Assembly: GCA_002340325.1 (NCBI GenBank)
Contig: DDLV01000101.1
Span: 1-35,891 of the forward strand
Reading direction: 5' to 3'
DNA length: 35,891 nucleotides
Source of the DNA: Glaciecola sp. UBA2563
GTDB taxonomy: Bacteria; Pseudomonadota; Gammaproteobacteria; Enterobacterales; Alteromonadaceae
Shown here: positions 32,783-35,891 of the stretch, piece by piece
Layout: every line of letters starts with the position of its first letter
Position numbering within the stretch: the first letter of the stretch is position 1
Translations under genes and position numbers: made by a program
Notes under the pieces: generated by a model
The model's database searches: none
What the model was told of the DNA's origin: nothing
What the model saw: the letters and a program-made list of their open reading frames with translations, nothing else

Positions 32783-34252
32783 ATGTTACGCATCGACAAA
32801 GAAGCATTAACATTTGATGACGTTCTTCTTGTCCCAGGACACTCTACAGTTTTACCTCATACCGCGAGCCTGCAGACGCAATTGACGCGTCAAATCACCT
32901 TAAATATGCCAGTTGTATCTGCGGCAATGGATACAGTGACAGAAGCTTCATTAGCAATCGCTTTAGCGCAAGAAGGTGGGCTTGGCTTTATTCATAAAAA
33001 CATGTCAGCCAAAGCACAAGCAAAGCATGTTACCAAGGTAAAAAAATACGAAAGTGGCGTCGTACTCGATCCGGTTACTGTGAATCAAACGGCGACTATC
33101 GGAGAAGTGACTAGACTCAGTAAAAAGCGCGGTTATTCTGGCTTTCCTGTAGTAGATGCAGATAACAATCTGATTGGCATTGTTACGGGCAGAGACTTAA
33201 GGTTCGAGACTCGTTTGGACTTACCCATTTCAACCGTTATGACACCAAAAGAAAACTTGGTCACAGTAAAAGCAGATGCGAGCGAAGATCACGTGCTTCA
33301 CCTCATGCACGAGCACCGAATAGAAAAGATTCTGGTTGTTGATGATCACTTCAGGTTGACTGGTCTCATTACGGTTAAAGACTTCCAAAAAGCTAAAAGC
33401 AAACCCAACGCGTGTAAAGACGAGCATGGTCGACTTAGGGTTGGTGCAGCCGTTGGGGTAGGGTCGGGGACTGAAGAGAGAATAGCGGCACTGGTTGAAG
33501 CCGATGTCGATGTGTTGCTTGTTGACACATCTCATGGGCATTCGCAAGGCGTTATTGATATTGTCAAAAATATCAGACAAACCTACCCAAATATTCAATT
33601 AATCGCGGGGAATGTAGCGACCGCGGAAGGCGCACTCGCACTAGCGGATGCTGGCGTTGATGCAGTCAAGGTCGGTATTGGCCCAGGATCTATTTGCACA
33701 ACGCGAATTGTGACGGGCTGCGGGGTTCCTCAAATCACAGCGGTTGGAGATGCTGTTGCAGCCCTTGCAGAACGCGAGATCCCGGTTATTGCTGATGGCG
33801 GTATTCGGTATTCAGGCGATATCGCCAAAGCGCTTGCAGCAGGCGCTTCATCTGTGATGGTTGGCAGCATGTTCGCCGGCACTGAAGAAGCACCTGGTGA
33901 GGTTGAACTCTACCAAGGGCGATACTATAAATCATACAGAGGAATGGGGTCATTAGGCGCAATGAATCAGAGCAATGGTTCATCAGACAGATACTTTCAG
34001 GATAGCAGCCAAGCGGAAAAATTGGTTCCTGAGGGCATCGAAGGCCGTGTCGCATACAAAGGCCCAATTGCGAATATTATTCACCAACAGCTAGGTGGAC
34101 TTCGCTCAGCCATGGGACTAACTGGATGTGGCGATATCCATGCCCTGCGGACAAAAGCAAAGTTTGTCCGCGTAACGTCTGCTGGAATGGGGGAGTCTCA
34201 TGTGCATGACGTTAGTATTACCAAAGAAGCGCCAAATTATAGAACAGGCTAA
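32783..34252 (+). CDS. guaB: GuaB, inosine-5'-monophosphate dehydrogenase
   Basis: GuaB oxidises IMP to XMP, the first step from IMP to GMP. The 489-residue product begins MLRIDKEALTFDDVLLVPGH and has two CBS domains at about 95-205. The catalytic loop holds Cys305 in GPGSICTTRIVTG, followed by IADGGIRYSGDIAKALAAGA and the flap YRGMGSLGAM. The frame is open for 27 more codons upstream, but the promoter position and family length support the ATG at 32783. It is followed by guaA after 43 bases. Confidence 0.98.
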   Translation: MLRIDKEALTFDDVLLVPGHSTVLPHTASLQTQLTRQITLNMPVVSAAMDTVTEASLAIALAQEGGLGFIHKNMSAKAQAKHVTKVKKYESGVVLDPVTVNQTATIGEVTRLSKKRGYSGFPVVDADNNLIGIVTGRDLRFETRLDLPISTVMTPKENLVTVKADASEDHVLHLMHEHRIEKILVVDDHFRLTGLITVKDFQKAKSKPNACKDEHGRLRVGAAVGVGSGTEERIAALVEADVDVLLVDTSHGHSQGVIDIVKNIRQTYPNIQLIAGNVATAEGALALADAGVDAVKVGIGPGSICTTRIVTGCGVPQITAVGDAVAALAEREIPVIADGGIRYSGDIAKALAAGASSVMVGSMFAGTEEAPGEVELYQGRYYKSYRGMGSLGAMNQSNGSSDRYFQDSSQAEKLVPEGIEGRVAYKGPIANIIHQQLGGLRSAMGLTGCGDIHALRTKAKFVRVTSAGMGESHVHDVSITKEAPNYRTG

Positions 34253-34295
34253 TCATTCAAGGTTAGCTTCAATTTTTTATTCCTAGGAAAAAGCA

Positions 34296-35873
34296 ATGTC
34301 ATCTAATATTCATGACTACAAAATCCTTATTTTGGATTTTGGCAGCCAATACACTCAATTAATCGCAAGAAGAGTCCGAGAAATTGGCGTCTATTGTGAA
34401 CTTTGGGCATGGGATGTTAGCGATGAACAAATCAAAGCATTCAACCCTAACGGTATCATCCTCTCTGGTGGACCTGAATCAGTCACCGAAGCCGGTTCAC
34501 CGCGAGCACCGCAAGCAGTATTCGAACTTGGCGTTCCTGTGTTAGGCATTTGTTATGGAATGCAAACCATGGCAGAACAATTAGGAGGTGCTGTTCAAGG
34601 GTCTAACTTAAGAGAATTTGGATACGCGCAAGTTGAGGTCATCGAGCCTACAGCGTTGCTTGATAAAATCGAAGATGAAATTGGCGACAGTGGTGAAACA
34701 TTGCTCGATGTTTGGATGAGTCATGGTGACAAAGTAAAGGACATCCCGAGTGGTTTCCGCACTATTGCTAAAACGAGCAACTGTCCGCATGCTGCAATGG
34801 TTGATGAAGCTAAGCAGTTTTACGGCGTGCAATTTCATCCGGAAGTCACCCATACCAAACAAGGCTTGAAAGTACTTCAGCAATTTGTAGTGAATATATG
34901 CAAGTGTGAAACCCTCTGGACGGCGTCGGCGATCATCGAAGATGCAATTCAAAGTATTAAGAAGCAAGTCGGGGATGAAGAGGTCGTACTAGGGTTGTCA
35001 GGTGGCGTTGACTCTAGTGTTACAGCAATGCTGTTACACAGAGCGATTGGCACCCAACTAACATGCGTGTTTGTTGACAATGGCCTATTAAGATTGAACG
35101 AAGGCCAACAGGTCATGGACATGTTTGGACAACATTTCGGACTCAATATTGTTAAAGTTGATGCTGAAACGAGGTTTTTGGACGCATTGAAGGGTGAGAC
35201 AGATCCAGAAAAAAAACGCAAGATCATTGGTAATCAATTTGTCTACGTCTTTGATGAAGAGTCCGCAAAATTAACCAATGCAAAATGGTTGGCTCAAGGC
35301 ACGATTTATCCAGATGTCATTGAGTCAGCGGGTGCTAAAACAGGCAAAGCCCACGTCATAAAATCTCATCACAACGTGGGAGGACTGCCCGAGGATATGC
35401 AATTGGGACTGGTTGAGCCGCTACGAGAATTGTTCAAAGACGAAGTGCGTAAAATAGGTCTTGAGTTGGGCTTGCCATATGACATGCTCTATCGCCATCC
35501 TTTCCCGGGGCCAGGCCTTGGTGTGCGCGTTTTAGGTGAGATCAAAAAAGAATACTGCGATTTGCTCAGAAGAGCAGATGCTATTTTCATCGACGAGTTA
35601 CATGCCGAAGACCTCTATCACAAGGTTAGCCAAGCATTCACTGTTTTTTTGCCAGTGCGCTCAGTCGGTGTTATGGGGGATATGCGTAAATACGATTGGG
35701 TAGTGTCACTTCGCGCAGTAGAAACCGTAGACTTTATGACAGCACGTTGGGCGCATCTACCCTATGAATTCCTCGGGCGCGTGTCAAACCGTATCATTAA
35801 TGAAATAGATGGTATATCAAGAGTCGTATACGATATTTCGGGCAAACCACCCGCGACTATCGAGTGGGAATAA
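34296..35873 (+). CDS. guaA: GuaA, GMP synthase (glutamine-hydrolysing)
   Basis: GuaA aminates XMP to GMP using ATP and glutamine. The 525-residue product has an N-terminal class I amidotransferase domain with Cys86 in GICYGMQTMAEQLGG and the HPE triad segment in GVQFHPEVTHT. The ATP pyrophosphatase P-loop is LSGGVDSS, with the dimer/XMP domain at the end (YRHPFPGPGLGVRVLGE; final PPATIEWE). It forms an operon with guaB. The stop codon lies 18 bases before the window end, so any terminator is out of view. Confidence 0.98.
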   Translation: MSSNIHDYKILILDFGSQYTQLIARRVREIGVYCELWAWDVSDEQIKAFNPNGIILSGGPESVTEAGSPRAPQAVFELGVPVLGICYGMQTMAEQLGGAVQGSNLREFGYAQVEVIEPTALLDKIEDEIGDSGETLLDVWMSHGDKVKDIPSGFRTIAKTSNCPHAAMVDEAKQFYGVQFHPEVTHTKQGLKVLQQFVVNICKCETLWTASAIIEDAIQSIKKQVGDEEVVLGLSGGVDSSVTAMLLHRAIGTQLTCVFVDNGLLRLNEGQQVMDMFGQHFGLNIVKVDAETRFLDALKGETDPEKKRKIIGNQFVYVFDEESAKLTNAKWLAQGTIYPDVIESAGAKTGKAHVIKSHHNVGGLPEDMQLGLVEPLRELFKDEVRKIGLELGLPYDMLYRHPFPGPGLGVRVLGEIKKEYCDLLRRADAIFIDELHAEDLYHKVSQAFTVFLPVRSVGVMGDMRKYDWVVSLRAVETVDFMTARWAHLPYEFLGRVSNRIINEIDGISRVVYDISGKPPATIEWE

Positions 35874-35891
35874 CACCAACATTTCAATAAT

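Overview
The window is a dense housekeeping stretch from a gammaproteobacterium, most likely a marine member of the Alteromonadales (Glaciecola/Alteromonas-like). That placement is inferred from protein similarity I recognise, gene order (queA-tgt-yajC-secDF; suhB-trmJ-isc; ndk-rlmN-pilW-rodZ-ispG-hisS-yfgM-bamB-der; xseA/guaBA) and an AT-leaning base composition. It holds 35 protein genes, the first cut by the window edge. I see no rRNA, tRNA, CRISPR array, intact insertion sequence or prophage. No gene-free stretch exceeds 300 bases.

Layout. 1-4979: tRNA queuosine genes (queA 3' end, tgt), then the Sec accessory complex yajC-secD-secF. 4996-9119: an accessory-looking block with a DUF533/TerB-like protein and a membrane GGDEF protein with degraded active-site motifs (both minus strand), then a tightly coupled yceI-cytochrome b561-yceI operon. 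9223-10898: suhB and trmJ, divergent. 11035-16443: the iscRSUA-hscBA-fdx iron-sulfur assembly operon, preceded by two abutting matches to the IscR type 1 operator and lacking iscX. 16553-25645: ndk on its own promoter and terminator, then rlmN-pilW-rodZ-ispG, then hisS-yfgM-bamB. 25687-27132: der. 27168-31084: a second accessory-looking slot between der and xseA, with ethanolamine ammonia-lyase genes eutBC, a small bacterial PH-domain protein and an exported protein I do not recognise. 31250-35873: xseA divergent from guaBA.

The isc genes supply Fe-S clusters that RlmN and IspG in the same window need. PilW, RodZ, YfgM, BamB and SecDF all act at or across the envelope. Most of the window is ordinary core genome. 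The points most worth a second look are: (a) a 17-bp perfect inverted repeat that contains the trmJ stop codon and has a half-site relative 1.8 kb away; (b) a recurring GCG-rich discriminator just after the -10 of the recognisable housekeeping promoters; (c) a PilW pilotin extended by a long acidic linker and a LysM domain; (d) the degenerate GGDEF protein; (e) the contents of the der-xseA slot. I found no convincing new multi-gene system.
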